DNA of 64,000 bases from Purshia tridentata (lineage: Eukaryota; Streptophyta; Magnoliopsida; Rosales; Rosaceae): the NCBI GenBank assembly GCA_003254885.1, contig QANT01002165.1, forward strand, positions 1 to 64,000. Direction: 5' to 3'. The position numbers were made by a program, and so were the translations under genes. The notes beneath the pieces were generated by a model. That model ran no database searches and was not told the DNA's origin. It saw only the letters and a list, made by a program, of their open reading frames with translations. Position 1 is the stretch's first letter, and each line of letters begins with the position of its first letter. Below are positions 23,748-35,164 of this stretch, piece after piece.

Positions 23748-26569
23748 ATGGGCAACACAAACAAGGATGAATCCTCAGAGATTGAGACGTTTGAGAGAGA
23801 GGATGTAATGGAAGACAATGGGGGTGAGACAGAGGACATGAACAGAATCGTTCCATGGACAAGACAGATCACAATTCGGGGACTCGTAGCAAGCATAGTC
23901 ATTGGGATCATTTACAGTGTTATAGTAATGAAGTTGAACCTCACCACTGGGTTGGTTCCCAATCTCAATGTCTCGGCCGCTCTTCTTGCCTTTGTGTTTG
24001 TCCGTACATGGACTAAGCTGCTTTCAAAGGCTGGAATTGTATCGGCTCCCTTCACACGGCAGGAGAATACAATAATTCAGACTTGTGCAGTTGCATGTTA
24101 TAGCATTGCCGTTGGAGGTCAGAAAACTTTCTCGTCAATATTGCAGTGGAAGTTTTTCTTTTTGTTTTGTAATTTATTTTCTAGGTAGATGTTGATATGG
24201 GTCTGTTTCATATTACTTAACTATTGGTGTTTCACTGAAAACATGTGATCTTGCAGGAGGTTTTGGGTCTTACCTGTTGGGTTTGAACAGAAAGACTTAT
24301 GAGCAAGCAGGGGTTGATACTGCGGGTAACACTCCTGGGAGCACCAAGGAACCTCAGATTGGTTGGATGACTGGTTTCCTCTTTGTTAGTAGCTTTGTTG
24401 GGCTGCTGGCTTTGGTTCCTCTCAGAAAGGTATATTCTTTCATCTATTCATTTATCAGCAAGATCATTGCAAGGGTTTGTTTTAGTGATTGTTGCTTTTG
24501 GTTTTGAAAATTACAAAGTTGTTGGTCCCTGCTGAAGTTCACAGTATCGTTTGTTCATGCATTTTGGGTTGTTTTGCAGATCATGATAATAGACTATAAA
24601 TTACCTTACCCAAGTGGAACTGCTACTGCTGTTCTTATTAACGGGTTCCATACTCCAAAAGGAGACAAGATGGCTAAGTAATGATTCGTTTTTATGAATT
24701 TTTAGATATTCAGTTTAAAATAAAATAGAATTTGATTTTGAAGGAACTCAAACATGTTGAGGTTATTCTTGCAGGAAGCAGGTTCATGGGTTCATGAAAT
24801 TCTTTTCATTTAGTTTCTTTTGGGGTTGCTTCCAGTGGTTTTATTCCGGAGGAAATCAATGTGGATTCGTTCAGTTTCCAACATTTGGATTAAAAGCTTG
24901 GAAAAATTCGTGCGTGCTGTGTGCCTTGCCTTTACCTTCCGTTTACCATGATTGGTCCTTCTCTCATCACTGATTAAATTAATTAAATTTTGCAGATTTT
25001 ACTTTGATTTCAGTATGACATACGTGGGAGCAGGAATGATCTGTTCCCATCTTGTGAACTTATCTTTGCTTCTTGGTGCTGTGGTCTCTTGGGGAATAAT
25101 GTGGCCATTAATAAGGGGTCTTAAAGGAGAGTGGTTCCCTGAGACTTTACCAGAAAGTAGTATGAAGAGTCTAAATGGTTACAAGGTGTGAACTAGGCAT
25201 TTCTTAACCAAATTTCTTACTGATGTTGTCATAGGGATTTTTGAATTCAGAGTATATGGGCAATTGAATCATATGCATCTTCATGTTGCTGCAGGTTTTT
25301 ATTTCCATTGCCCTGATACTAGGAGATGGGCTGTACAATTTTGTCAAGATACTATACTTTACTGGCTCAAGCATCCACACAAAAATGCACAACAAGAACC
25401 TCAAAACAGGTAAACGGGTGAATTTTCAATTAGACACCTCTTACAGCTTCCCTATTCCTATGGTGTAAAAGGGGCTGGACCTTAAAGTGGGGCACTAGAG
25501 TAGTACACTTACATTTGTACCATAATTTGGTATGCTGCAATAGGTGTCCGGTCAACCAGAGATCCCTTAAGCTAGAGAATGATTATCTACAAGCGTTTAA
25601 ATTGAGCAACTTCACTAACATAATTATCTCACTCATGCAGTTCCAGATAAACAGAATCAGGCTATTGATGATCTTCGACGAAATGAGGTCTTTATAAGAG
25701 ATAAAATTCCTATTTGGGTAGCATGCATAGGGTACACTTTTTTCTCCGTCATCTCCATCATTATTATCCCGCTCATGTTCCCTCAGCTGAAATGGTATTA
25801 CGTAGTTGTCGCCTATACTCTTGCACCCTCACTAAGCTTCTGCAATGCTTATGGTGCGGGTCTAACTGACATGAACATGGCCTATAACTACGGGAAAGTG
25901 GCTCTTTTTGTGCTTGCTGCTGTGGCTGGGAAAAATGATGGTGTTGTTGCAGGACTTGTGGGTTGTGGTTTGATCAAATCCATAGTTTCTATCTCTTCTG
26001 ATCTGATGCACGATTTAAAGACTGGCCATCTCACTCTCACATCTCCTCGATCAATGCTCGTAAGTCAGGCTATTGGGACAGCAATAGGCTGTGTGGTAGC
26101 TCCTCTGACATTCTTCCTCTTCTACAAAGCTTTTGAGGTTGGGAACCCGGACGGTGAATACAAAGCCCCTTATGCCATCATTTACAGAAACATGGCAATT
26201 CTAGGTGTTGAAGGTTTCTCTGCCCTCCCCCACCATTGCTTACAGCTCTGTTATGGTTTTTTTTCCTTTGCCGTAGCTGCCAATTTGCTGAGAGATCTTG
26301 CTCCTAAGAAAATTGGTAAATGGGTTCCACTTCCAATGGCTATGGCTGTTCCTTTCCTAGTTGGGGCTTACTTTGCGATTGATATGTGTGTGGGGAGTTT
26401 GATTGTGTTCGTGTGGCACAAACTCAAACATAATAAGGCAAGTCTAATGGTTCCCGCAGTTGCTTCTGGTTTGATTTGTGGAGATGGGTTGTGGATTCTT
26501 CCTTCATCAATTCTTGCGATGGCCAAGATTAACCCTCCTATCTGCATGAACTTCTTGGCAACCAAGTAA
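23748..26569 (+). CDS. YSL3: Yellow Stripe-Like metal-nicotianamine transporter (YSL1/2/3 clade)
   Basis: An oligopeptide-transporter-family (OPT) membrane protein of 669 aa. YSL1-3 proteins move Fe(II)-, Cu- and Zn-nicotianamine complexes across the plasma membrane of vascular cells. Seven coding exons: 23748-24117, 24257-24429, 24580-24677, 24775-24909, 24996-25185, 25295-25409 and 25641-26569. The acidic hydrophilic N-terminus ends at about residue 36, and the first membrane span follows ([20 protein letters not shown]). [40 protein letters not shown] and [20 protein letters not shown] are family signatures. The protein ends [20 protein letters not shown] then ICMNFLATK. The true start is the ATG at 23748; an in-frame TTG four codons upstream is not needed. 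YSL3 is preferred to YSL1/2 because Arabidopsis YSL3 sits between the MSP1-like and cytochrome b5 genes, as here. Confidence 0.95.
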
Positions 26570-26579
26570 AAATTTCTTT

Positions 26580-28560
26580 GTTGAAGGAGAGACTTGTAGT
26601 TATGTAGTTATTTGCTACTAGAGTTACAGTAGTATAATCTGAGATGCAGTTTCAGACGGAATTAGGGATAATATAGAAGTTCCCTGAAATATATGTTCAA
26701 CTAATACAAAATAATGCAGCACAATGTATGACTAGATGCTAGGATTTTGTATCCTATTTGAGCTCAAATGGCAAGAAAATATTGACTCTAATGAGTCATA
26801 ATATACAATCAAGTTGTGTCAAATTTAGTTAAATGAATTCTATGATTTCCAAGACCATAATGAACATCAGCTGGTGAGCACAGGTGGTTCACTGCTGGTG
26901 TTCTTGCTAAATGATAAATTAAATCCATCATTTATTCTTTATACCCCCACCATTTGATAGCTAACTCCAATTTCTCTGGTTTCTTTTGTATTAACTCATA
27001 CACCCCCTCACACACAACAATGTTCCAGCACATATTTCACTTTCTGCTGGGCTTTGACTTTGTGCCAATTAAAAGGACAAGATTGAAATTTCAGATATTG
27101 AGGTCATTGATGAGATCCAAGGTGCATGGTTTAAGAATCTCACTTCAGACAGGTGGTCCTATAGCTTTCATAGAGTTCAACGCCTAGAAGTTGGGTATAT
27201 TCAATGAAGCGGCTTGTTAGGAGTTAGGATCAATCATCAATGTTCTGCTGGTAAAAAGTCGAATACAGATATATGTATCTGATTCATTTTGACAAATTGA
27301 CAGGTAGGTATTTCAGAATTCAGAGCAGTGCAGATAACCCTTTATGAAACAAACCAATGAAATATTATGAGCACTCTTGTTTGCTTGGTTTGCCACTTGC
27401 TAGCACCACCAAAAGTGGTGCTTGGTATGACTTACGAGTTTTACACTTTCGTTGAACTTCAACATGCATTAGTAGGCAGCAAGTAAGCAGAGATCTGATA
27501 TCTCAACCCTGTTTATATTTATTCTATACCCGCATTGCCATTCCATTGTACTGCATACTGCACATATTAAAAAGAAAGTTACCATCATTTATTGCTGTCT
27601 ATGAAATTGACCATGACTTCACCTTTTATTTTCGCTTGCTTTATGAGAGTGCGTCGTACGTTAATGGTTTGAATCCAAGACCACATGAACCACGAGGTCC
27701 TCAGACTTGCCTTTGATGTACGGGTCCTGCGTTTTGTGTTTGGAGTTTGTCACGTAGAGATGGCAAGAGGGCGGGTTCGTTAATATTATCACAGTCCCGT
27801 CGGATAATTAGGTCTCCATCAAATATTTTGGGACCCTATTTTTTTTATTTAATAAATAACATATCAAATTTGCATAAATACATAAATTCGTATAAATAAA
27901 ATATATTAAAATTCATCATATCATAATAGAATAACATTAAATCATTAAAAAAACACTATTAAAATGTAAAAATAACTAAAATTAAGATTAAAAATTATAA
28001 TATAATAATATAATATAATTTTTTGATTAAATGAGTATACAAGATGGGGACGGAAACGGCAAAATCATACCTGTTTAATCTGAAGGAGTCCCCACAGAAA
28101 TTTTCTGGAGCAGGTCCCCACATCGGATTTTGTGGTGGCGGGTAATTTTGCCATTTCTTTTCTGTGTGTATATTGTTATCAGCCCACTGTTTTGGTAGGA
28201 AGGTTAGTCGTCGAATTGAATTTGCCTTAATTGACCCAAAAAGGAAAAAGTTAAATTACCCTCGGATCAGCTTCGATAATAACATAAATGTTCACAAATT
28301 ACCCTCACAGCATTGAGACATATTTACCCCTTTAAGGTTTAAACCTTTTTTAATTTTCTCAGGCTCAGTTCCTCAGAACAAGTCCGTAATTTACTAAAAG
28401 GGTGAAGGGCATTTTACAATCCCTCAAAATCTTGTAACGTAAATAAATGCCACTTTAATCTAGTGCTGACTTTCCCAGACTGGCTAGAAGTCTAAAAGCA
28501 AGAAAGAGGAAGCAGAGCACAGCACAATCTTTTATCGCACAAAGCCTTCTTCCTCTCGTG
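26580..28560. other. 2-kb gap between YSL3 and cytochrome b5
   Basis: 3' flank of YSL3, then AT-rich DNA without a supported gene. A 77-codon frame at 26954-27187 has no motif. A possible degraded DNA transposon occupies about 27765-28160. The right end is the cytochrome b5 promoter. Confidence 0.4.
27765..28160. mobile_element. Possible degraded hAT-like MITE
   Basis: The left edge reads TAGAGATGGCAAGAGGGCGG and the right edge has GGCGGGTAATTTTGCCATTTC, forming an imperfect inverted pair like common plant hAT ends. Internal GGGGACGG and CGTCGG motifs recur. I could not find matching 8-bp flanking repeats, so the ends are uncertain. Confidence 0.4.
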
Positions 28561-28564
28561 GTGG

Positions 28565-28800
28565 GTAAGTCAGAATCTCTTGGTTTAATTCAGAATCTCT
28601 TGGTTTAATTCAGAATCTCTCTCCGTTGATCCTTTACGTCCCTTATTAATATCTATTTAAGGATTTTGTGCTTAAACCTTCATGGGTTTTAATTATTGTT
28701 TCAATTTTGTTTTTGTGGTCGGTGCGTTTTCCTGAAATTTTAAGTCTTTGGTATATAAATTTTTGTTGGTTTTAGCGTTTGGTGCTTTTGTGTTTTCTAG
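28565..28800 (+). other. 5'-leader intron of cytochrome b5 with a 20-bp tandem duplication
   Basis: Donor GG/GTAAGT at 28565 and acceptor TTTCTAG ending at 28800 enclose 236 bases, nine bases before the ATG. Just after the donor, the unit CAGAATCTCTTGGTTTAATT is repeated at 28571-28590 and 28591-28610, with a partial third copy to 28620. Confidence 0.7.
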
Positions 28801-28809
28801 CAGTGAAAA

Positions 28810-29737
28810 ATGGCTTCAGATCCAAAGGTTCACACATTTGAAGAGGTGTCGAAGCACAACAAGACCAAAGATTGCTGGCTTGTAATTTCTGGGAAGGTCA
28901 GATCTTTCTTTATTAGATAGTTGTTTCTTATCTTAGAAAAATTAGTTCCGATTGTTTGATTAGTCCTCTGTTTGGTTGATGAAATTGAGGAACTTCAAAG
29001 AAACCTCAACCCAGAAAGTCATTATTATGTTTCTGCGATGTGCCCCTTTATTTTTTGTTGAGGGTGAGACTTGGAAGTTGGGGAGAAACGATTGTTTGTA
29101 GAATTTATAAGAACCAACCAAATAATTGTAATTGTGCTCAGCTGTGTTTTAATTTTTTAAATTTCTCTTTTTTGGTAAAGAACTCTTTAAGGTCTCATTT
29201 GTTTTGTCTCAACCTAAAAGTTGACAATTCGATGAAGTTTAGATCTTATACTTACCAACAAAATCTGCCAACTATACCAAAAATTTGATAGATAGAATAG
29301 GTTTGCTGATCTTTTGGAATATCAATTTTAGGTGTATGATGTAACACCATTCATGGATGACCATCCCGGAGGTGATGAAGTTCTGCTATCTGCAACTGGT
29401 AAGGCATTCAGTTACTTGCATGATTTTGACCAAATTTCAAGCCTGGATGGATGGTTTATGAGATTAATTTTGTTTGATAACTGTAGGGAAAGATGCTACA
29501 AATGATTTTGAAGATGTAGGTCACAGTGATTCTGCCAGAGATATGATGGAAAAGTACTACATTGGTGAGATTGATGCATCAACTGTCCCGTTAAAACGAA
29601 GTTACATTCCACCGCCACAAGCCCAATACAATCCTGATAAGACATCCGAATTCGTGATTAAGATTTTACAGTTCTTGGTGCCCCTTTTAATCTTGGGTTT
29701 AGCCTTTGCTGTCCGTCACTTTACCAAGAAAGATTAG
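28810..29737 (+). CDS. CB5-E: ER cytochrome b5 (tail-anchored)
   Basis: Haem electron carrier on the ER face, feeding fatty-acid desaturases, hydroxylases and some P450s. 134 aa from three exons: 28810-28896, 29332-29398 and 29487-29737. The haem-binding motif DDHPGGDEVLL places one axial histidine at residue 40; the second is His64 in DVGHSDSARDMM. A proline-rich linker (SYIPPPQAQYNPDKTS) leads to one C-terminal membrane span (about 108-127), then RHFTKKD, a basic end typical of ER tail anchors. Length and layout are standard. Position between YSL3 and a TBC gene matches Arabidopsis At5g53560 (CB5-E); the isoform letter rests on that. Confidence 0.96.
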
Positions 29738-29749
29738 TCTTGCTATTTT

Positions 29750-31240
29750 CATCGTTCCCTTCAGTTGAGCAGTTGAAATTACAATTGCTAGTTTCAGTTA
29801 TGATGCTATGATGTTGTTTGTTCTCATTGTTTCTCATCAGAGAGTCGGTTGCTTTCTATTGTCTTTTTGGTTAAGGTGACTGTAGTATTGTTTAATCTTA
29901 AAGGATAATTAATGCTTATGAGGAGCATGGTTTCTTTCATTGTATCCTTTTTGTTTCCTCTTTATAATTTGTTGCTGATCTAGGAGTAGTTCAAGCTGTT
30001 ACCGTTGAGAGAAAAATTCTACCTTGAAAATGTAAGGTCTTGAATAGTGATTTATAAAATTTTGGGCTACTCTTTTGACTATCAATTAGTTTTGAAATAT
30101 ATATTTGAATTTCTTCATGGTATTTTTGAATTACTTTTCTTATTGTCAATTAATTTTGAAATGATTGTTTAAATTCTTTCATTCACAAATTACACCTACG
30201 TTATGAAGCCCATTATGCATCAGTTGGTGAGTATTTGAAATTCATACATTACTATGTTTTGATTATTTTCACAATCTTACCCTGTATTTGGTAAGCATCA
30301 TGGATGTTTTCATTGAAAGAAAAAAGGTATCATGGATGTGAGCTAAATTGGGGGGAAAGTACAGAGAATTGGGTGTCTAGGCTAGATATGGTTGTCCTTA
30401 TCCTCCATTAGAAATGGTTGTGGTTGTCCTTATCCTCCATTGGAAATGGTTGTGGTTGTCCTTATCCTCCATTGGAAATGGTTGTGGTTGTCCTCCGGAG
30501 GAGAGCGGCGACTGTTTAGCCTATAAGTCTGAGCTTCTGGCTTTGTTTTTGACGTTTTATGTGGATGCCTTTTGCGTGGCCTGGATTTTGAATGCAATTT
30601 GTCTATTTCTTTGACCAAACAACAAGGTAATACGTAATACATGGAAAAAGAGTACTAGCAGCCTTGAACTCATGGACTGCTTAATATGATTTCTTAAATT
30701 ATATTTGACTTTTATATACAAACAAAAATGGAATATTGTGTTTTTATTTTAACTAGGATCTATCAATTCTCCACCTTGTTCCAATGCCACCTTTTTCTTT
30801 TGGGCAAGTACTCTAATACCACTTGAGTTAGAACTACGGGCGAAAAGAAAAATAAAATCATTTGGGAACACATGAAATGCTTGATGTATTCGTCATCCAA
30901 GTATGGTAGTATGGTACATTAATGGTAATGCTGGTACAGGCGTTTTACCTGCAAGTCCTGATGTCTACGAAAATCATGTATGAAGCAGCAGAATACAGTG
31001 TGCAAATATTAATCTAAACATTTGATCTTAATGAATGTTTGCCACCTCCACTTGGGTAGGCCTGAAGTTGAAGTGGCAAAATTGAGCAGCACAACTCTGA
31101 TTGGATTAAGCTTCTGGAGTGCTTGCTTAACAAAAAGAGAAAGGAAAAAAGAAAAAGAAAAAAAAGGGGACTTTGGATGCCCCCATAGGACCAGATCTCA
31201 GAAAGTATCCGTAGCAATGGACTAGCTAACAAAATATGCA
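29750..31240. other. Gap between cytochrome b5 and the TBC gene (tail to tail)
   Basis: 3' flanks of both genes meet here. It contains the 32-bp minisatellite at 30391. Frames of 66-72 codons (30414-30642 and 31014-31232) overlap the minisatellite or poly-purine sequence and look fortuitous. Confidence 0.45.
30391..30495. repeat. 32-bp minisatellite, about 3.2 copies
   Basis: The unit starting GTTGTCCTTATCCTCCATTG repeats at 30391, 30423 and 30455, with a partial copy at 30487. Copies differ by about one base. It lies in the spacer downstream of cytochrome b5. Confidence 0.92.
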
Positions 31241-31244
31241 GTCA

Positions 31245-34200
31245 TCAGAAGGATGTCTCTATTTTGTCATGGAGGTTTACCACCAAGTCATGTGCATCAT
31301 CCAGTAGCTTCCATATATCAAGTTGCCCAGACATGCTATTGCACTCCCTAATAATCTCGTCCATGCTGCTATACTTCTCTATAATCAATTTCCTCCTCTG
31401 CAATACAGAAGCTGCAATTGCAAAAAGTAACAAATCGTCTGTTGGAGGTGCTCGTAGCCTTATCCTGCTCCATGCAGATTTCCCAATCCCAGCCCTTATG
31501 GCTGCTTGATCAGCCCACATTACCTCCCACAGGCATATTGTCTGTTCAAATGTCAACTCCCTCCTAAATAGCACAACCACCATCCTATAAACAAAAAAGC
31601 AATCCTCAGCCTGGAGCTTCTCCAAGTGCCTGTAAAGGTGGGAATCCTTACATTTGATAATCTTAGAAACAATACTCAACTGCCTTCGGATCCCTACCTC
31701 ATCAAGCCTAAAATTATGTCTGGCCTTCTTCATGAAACCCACAAAACACCAAAAAGCCTCATGATCCTCGGTTATTACCGCAATTATAGGAGAGAGTAGA
31801 TCACTCATACCTTGGCAGTAGCCAATTTCTGGGTCATAGAGTGCATATGCTTCTAGAATAGCAACCAGTCGAGCAGCATGGAAAATTCTGCAAGGTTCCA
31901 GGTGATTGTAATCCTTTAACCCAACAGCCTCTGCAGACCGTCGTGCCCTATCATCTGATACTTCAGCATGAGATGGGGAGTAGGGAATCCAATCAGAATT
32001 GGTTCGCACTGCATCAAGGCGTATGATCCGCTTCCATGTGGAAAAATCCTCATTGCTTAGTTTTGATTGGACTTCTTTCCTCACGGGAGAAGAGTCATCC
32101 TTGGAAGTCATTTTAAGATCATTCTCTTCCCTTCCTTCACATGAGGGGCAATCCTGAATCACCTCAGGTTCTTCAGAGGAGTCTGAGTCAGATGAGTCTG
32201 AGTTTAGTGCTTTGGCATCAGCATTTGTGTTCCTTCCTGAACTGTCATCTCCACCCAACATTGCACTTGAAGGATCATCTGAGTATTCAACATCTGGGAT
32301 TCTTTCTTCACTAGAAAGGGACTCCCTGGCGCTGACTACATCCTCAGAGCTGGGAGAATCTGTATCATGGGTTGAACTACAACTGTCCCCATTCAACTTA
32401 GAGTTCTCATTTATGCGCTTTATGAGTCGGCGGCACTGTCTGCGGAGTTTCTCATATTCCATTCTGCAACCAAATATTGGAGCATACCATTAAGTTATAA
32501 GGAAAATGGAGTAGAACAAAGAATTACATCAACCAGCAAAAACTTGCAGCCCACTTATGCAATGAATATAGTGACAGGAAAGAAACTTTTAAATGAACTT
32601 GGCACTAGTACCTTTTTTGAGATCTTACTATATCTCTTTCTTCTCTTGAACTGTTGAAATCATAGCTGTTGAGATGGGGACATCCAGTCATCATTTGTAA
32701 TGTAAGTATGTTTTGCCACTTCCCAAATACAATCTAGGTATATAATTGAGTAAAATGGCACAGCATTTTAATGTGTGTGCACCATAGAAAGCAGTATGAT
32801 GGGCATATAATAATGGCAATATTAGACTACAATCACAAAAAAAAAAAAAAAAAANNNNNNAAAAAAAAAAAAAAAAAAAAAAAAACAATTTTGACCAAGT
32901 TCTACTAGCAAACTTCATTTCCAAAACTCATGCTATTTTTTAAAGGAATCACATCAAACTTCTCATATTCAGGGCAAAAAAAAATACAGGTTGTTTGAAC
33001 TGCATATTAATTACAACACAAAAGTGTACATGCACGGAAATGTTAAACCTCAGGCCTAACTTAAGCTTCTCCTGACCCAGAACTGACTAGTCATACAACC
33101 AGAATCAGACCTGAATATAAGCTCATAAGTAATATATCTCTCGGTCAATATGCTTCATTTGGAGCTAACTACATGCCTACAAGAAATCATTCAGACTCCC
33201 CAGAGCGAAATACCATCCAATCCTCTCCTCCTAGGTATGCTATAGCAAAGTATCTGATGGTGAAGCTAAAATATCCATAAAAAGGTCTATCTCAGAGAAG
33301 CAAGGTAGGAATAAAGTAATATTGTAGTTGCTATAAAGTTAAAAAGGGTGTTGAGCATGCTTACACTCCGAGGAGGAAAGGCCAAACCTCTGCCCTAATA
33401 CTTGGATCAACACCCTACATTCAGAAAATTTTAAGATGAATAATCTCAATGATGGTACCATGAACACATGAAATAAAACATTTTTATAACATTTCAAACA
33501 GCAAACATATGGGATGGATGTGATGGTAACTCACTCCACTGCGAACTTTTTTCACCAACTTAACTCCACCATCGCGAAGCTTTCCATCTGGTGTAAAGAA
33601 ATGTCTCCACTGGTTAGCTGAAAGGGCATGTTTTCTTTTCCTGCGGGACCAAGGTGACTTAAGACGAACCCTGAAAGTAAACAATTTACCACAGTCAATA
33701 ATGGCAAGAATAAATAATCCATCACCTATATGAATTAAAGAATAGGTAGCAAACAATCACACACACAAAAGAAAGGTTAAAAATTCAAAATATAGTGTGT
33801 CAATATATGATTGAAAAGTTAGGCTTGCAATAACTGACAAACAAATTAGATCCTTTTAAAACTCTGGACATTTGACATCGGCATGCAATTGAAGAGCTAG
33901 CTATTAAGCGAATAGTTTGTTAGAGAAATTTTTTTTCTGTGAAGCATTAGATAAACGTAGGCTATTAACAAGCTCTATCTCTTTCTTCAAACACAGACAG
34001 AAAAGCACCCAACAAGGGATCAGAATACCGATAATTTCAGTAATTTTGCAGTTTAAATTGATTGAATTATAATTTCCAATATGATATAATCTATATAACT
34101 CTTCAGAAGATTACGATAAAGGGTAAATTGGAACTAGATTCAGGATTATCAAACTATGACTAATTAAACCATTGCATTGTTTCCGTTTGGCAGAAGAAAA

Positions 34201-34691
34201 GCAACTCCCGCATTTATCTTATTAGAACAAAAAAATCCCAACTTGATTAGAAACCATGTCCATAAGCCTAAAAAACTAAACGAATAACAATTACCAAGGA
34301 AGCAACCCGAGCCCGAGTGTTGAAAAATAAAAAAATCCCAGCAAGTGAAAAAATTGATTCAAAAGAGGAACGAAATGTGAGTGAAGCAGGTGACCCAGAA
34401 GAGCGATGGAAGTGAAAACCCCAGTAAAACAGTGGGACTGAGCTAAAATTGATATTAAAAACATGAATTTGAAGTTTCCCAAGATCGGGATCTAAGGGCC
34501 GAACAACGAAAAAGTATAAAGAGAGAGACTCACCGATCAGACGAAGAACAATGAGCTGGTGAGGAGGAGGTTACGACTAATAGAACCGAACGCAAATGAA
34601 TCCACGAGGACGACGACGACAACGAAGATGAAGAAGGAGAGGAATTCGAATTCGAAGGCGACGAAGTGTGACTTCGTCGTAGAGCTCTCAT
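31245..34691 (-). CDS. TBC-domain Rab GTPase-activating protein
   Basis: Stimulates GTP hydrolysis on Rab/Ypt GTPases in membrane traffic. 538 aa from five exons (minus order): 34534-34691, 33535-33670, 33365-33414, 32612-32665 and 31245-32463. The N-terminus is Ser-rich (about 30 Ser in the first 53 residues). The TBC domain starts near KHALSANQWRHFFTPDGKL and VDPSIRAEVWPFLLGVYD. It is split by an acidic, Ser/Asp-rich insert (about residues 155-270), as in plant and yeast Gyp7-like proteins. The catalytic arginine lies in IIRLDAVRTNSD (about residue 286), and the glutamine finger in EIGYCQGMSD (about 349). It resumes with EAFWCFVGFMKKARHNF and ends in HDLVVNLHDKIETSF. It matches Arabidopsis At5g53570 by position. 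The target Rab is unknown. Confidence 0.93.
32837..32885. other. Poly-A tract with a 6-base assembly gap
   Basis: A run of A interrupted by six N (32855-32860), inside the gene between the TBC exons at 33365 and 32665. The N block marks unresolved homopolymer length. It does not affect coding sequence. Confidence 0.97.
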
Positions 34692-34788
34692 CTATGAGTG
34701 ATTTTTTGTATTTTTAGATCAATAATTTTGTCTGTTCTTGTTGCTCTTCTGCTTCTAGGGTTTCTTTTTGGAAAAAGTTGAAAGCTTT

Positions 34789-34932
34789 TTACCTAGTGGC
34801 AGTGCAGAACACGGCCACGACCACAGCAAGCCCGGCCAAGGCCGTGACGGCTACGGCCACGTTCGACGGAGCCGCCGACCATAACCAGCCTCTGCCGGAG
34901 ATGAGGGTGTTGCCGGTGCCGGAAGGGAACAT
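34789..34932 (-). CDS. Candidate 47-aa single-pass membrane microprotein (or upstream ORF of the TBC gene)
   Basis: The frame runs from ATG at 34932 to TAA at 34789, ending 97 bases before the TBC start codon on the same strand. The peptide begins MFPSGTGNTLISGRGWLWSA, followed by APSNVAVAVTALAGLAVVVA and VFCTATR. That gives a Gly/Ser-rich head, a WLW motif, one hydrophobic segment (about 24-43) and a basic last residue. About three quarters of its codons end in G or C, against an AT-rich surround, which strongly suggests selection on protein sequence. I do not recognise a named family. It may be an independent small gene with its own TATA box at 35154, or part of a longer TBC leader. A GT donor (AG/GTAAAA) overlaps the stop, so splicing is also possible. 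Confidence 0.5.
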   Translation of the reverse strand: MFPSGTGNTLISGRGWLWSAAPSNVAVAVTALAGLAVVVAVFCTATR

Positions 34933-35153
34933 GGAGGTGGGTATGAAATTACGGAATTACAGAAATGCCCTTCTGATTTGGTGTTTCTCTTGCTCTAGAG
35001 AGTAGAGCCAGGACGAATGCGAGATGGGTTTAATGGGAATGTTAAATATGTACCCAACCCAACTGGAAGTGTGAATGAATAAGAAAGCCAACTGCTTTGG
35101 TTGCTTTGTTTTACTTTGGAGGTGGTGTTTTCCTTTGTCTCTGTCCAGAACCC

Positions 35154-35162
35154 ATTATAAAG
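35154..35162 (-). promoter_or_regulatory. TATA-box-like element for the micro-ORF/TBC leader
   Basis: Read on the minus strand, the sequence is CTTTATAAT, a good plant TATA match about 220 bases before the micro-ORF start. It is flanked by the pyrimidine-rich DNA expected near a start site. Inference from the motif only. Confidence 0.35.
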
Positions 35163-35164
35163 AG

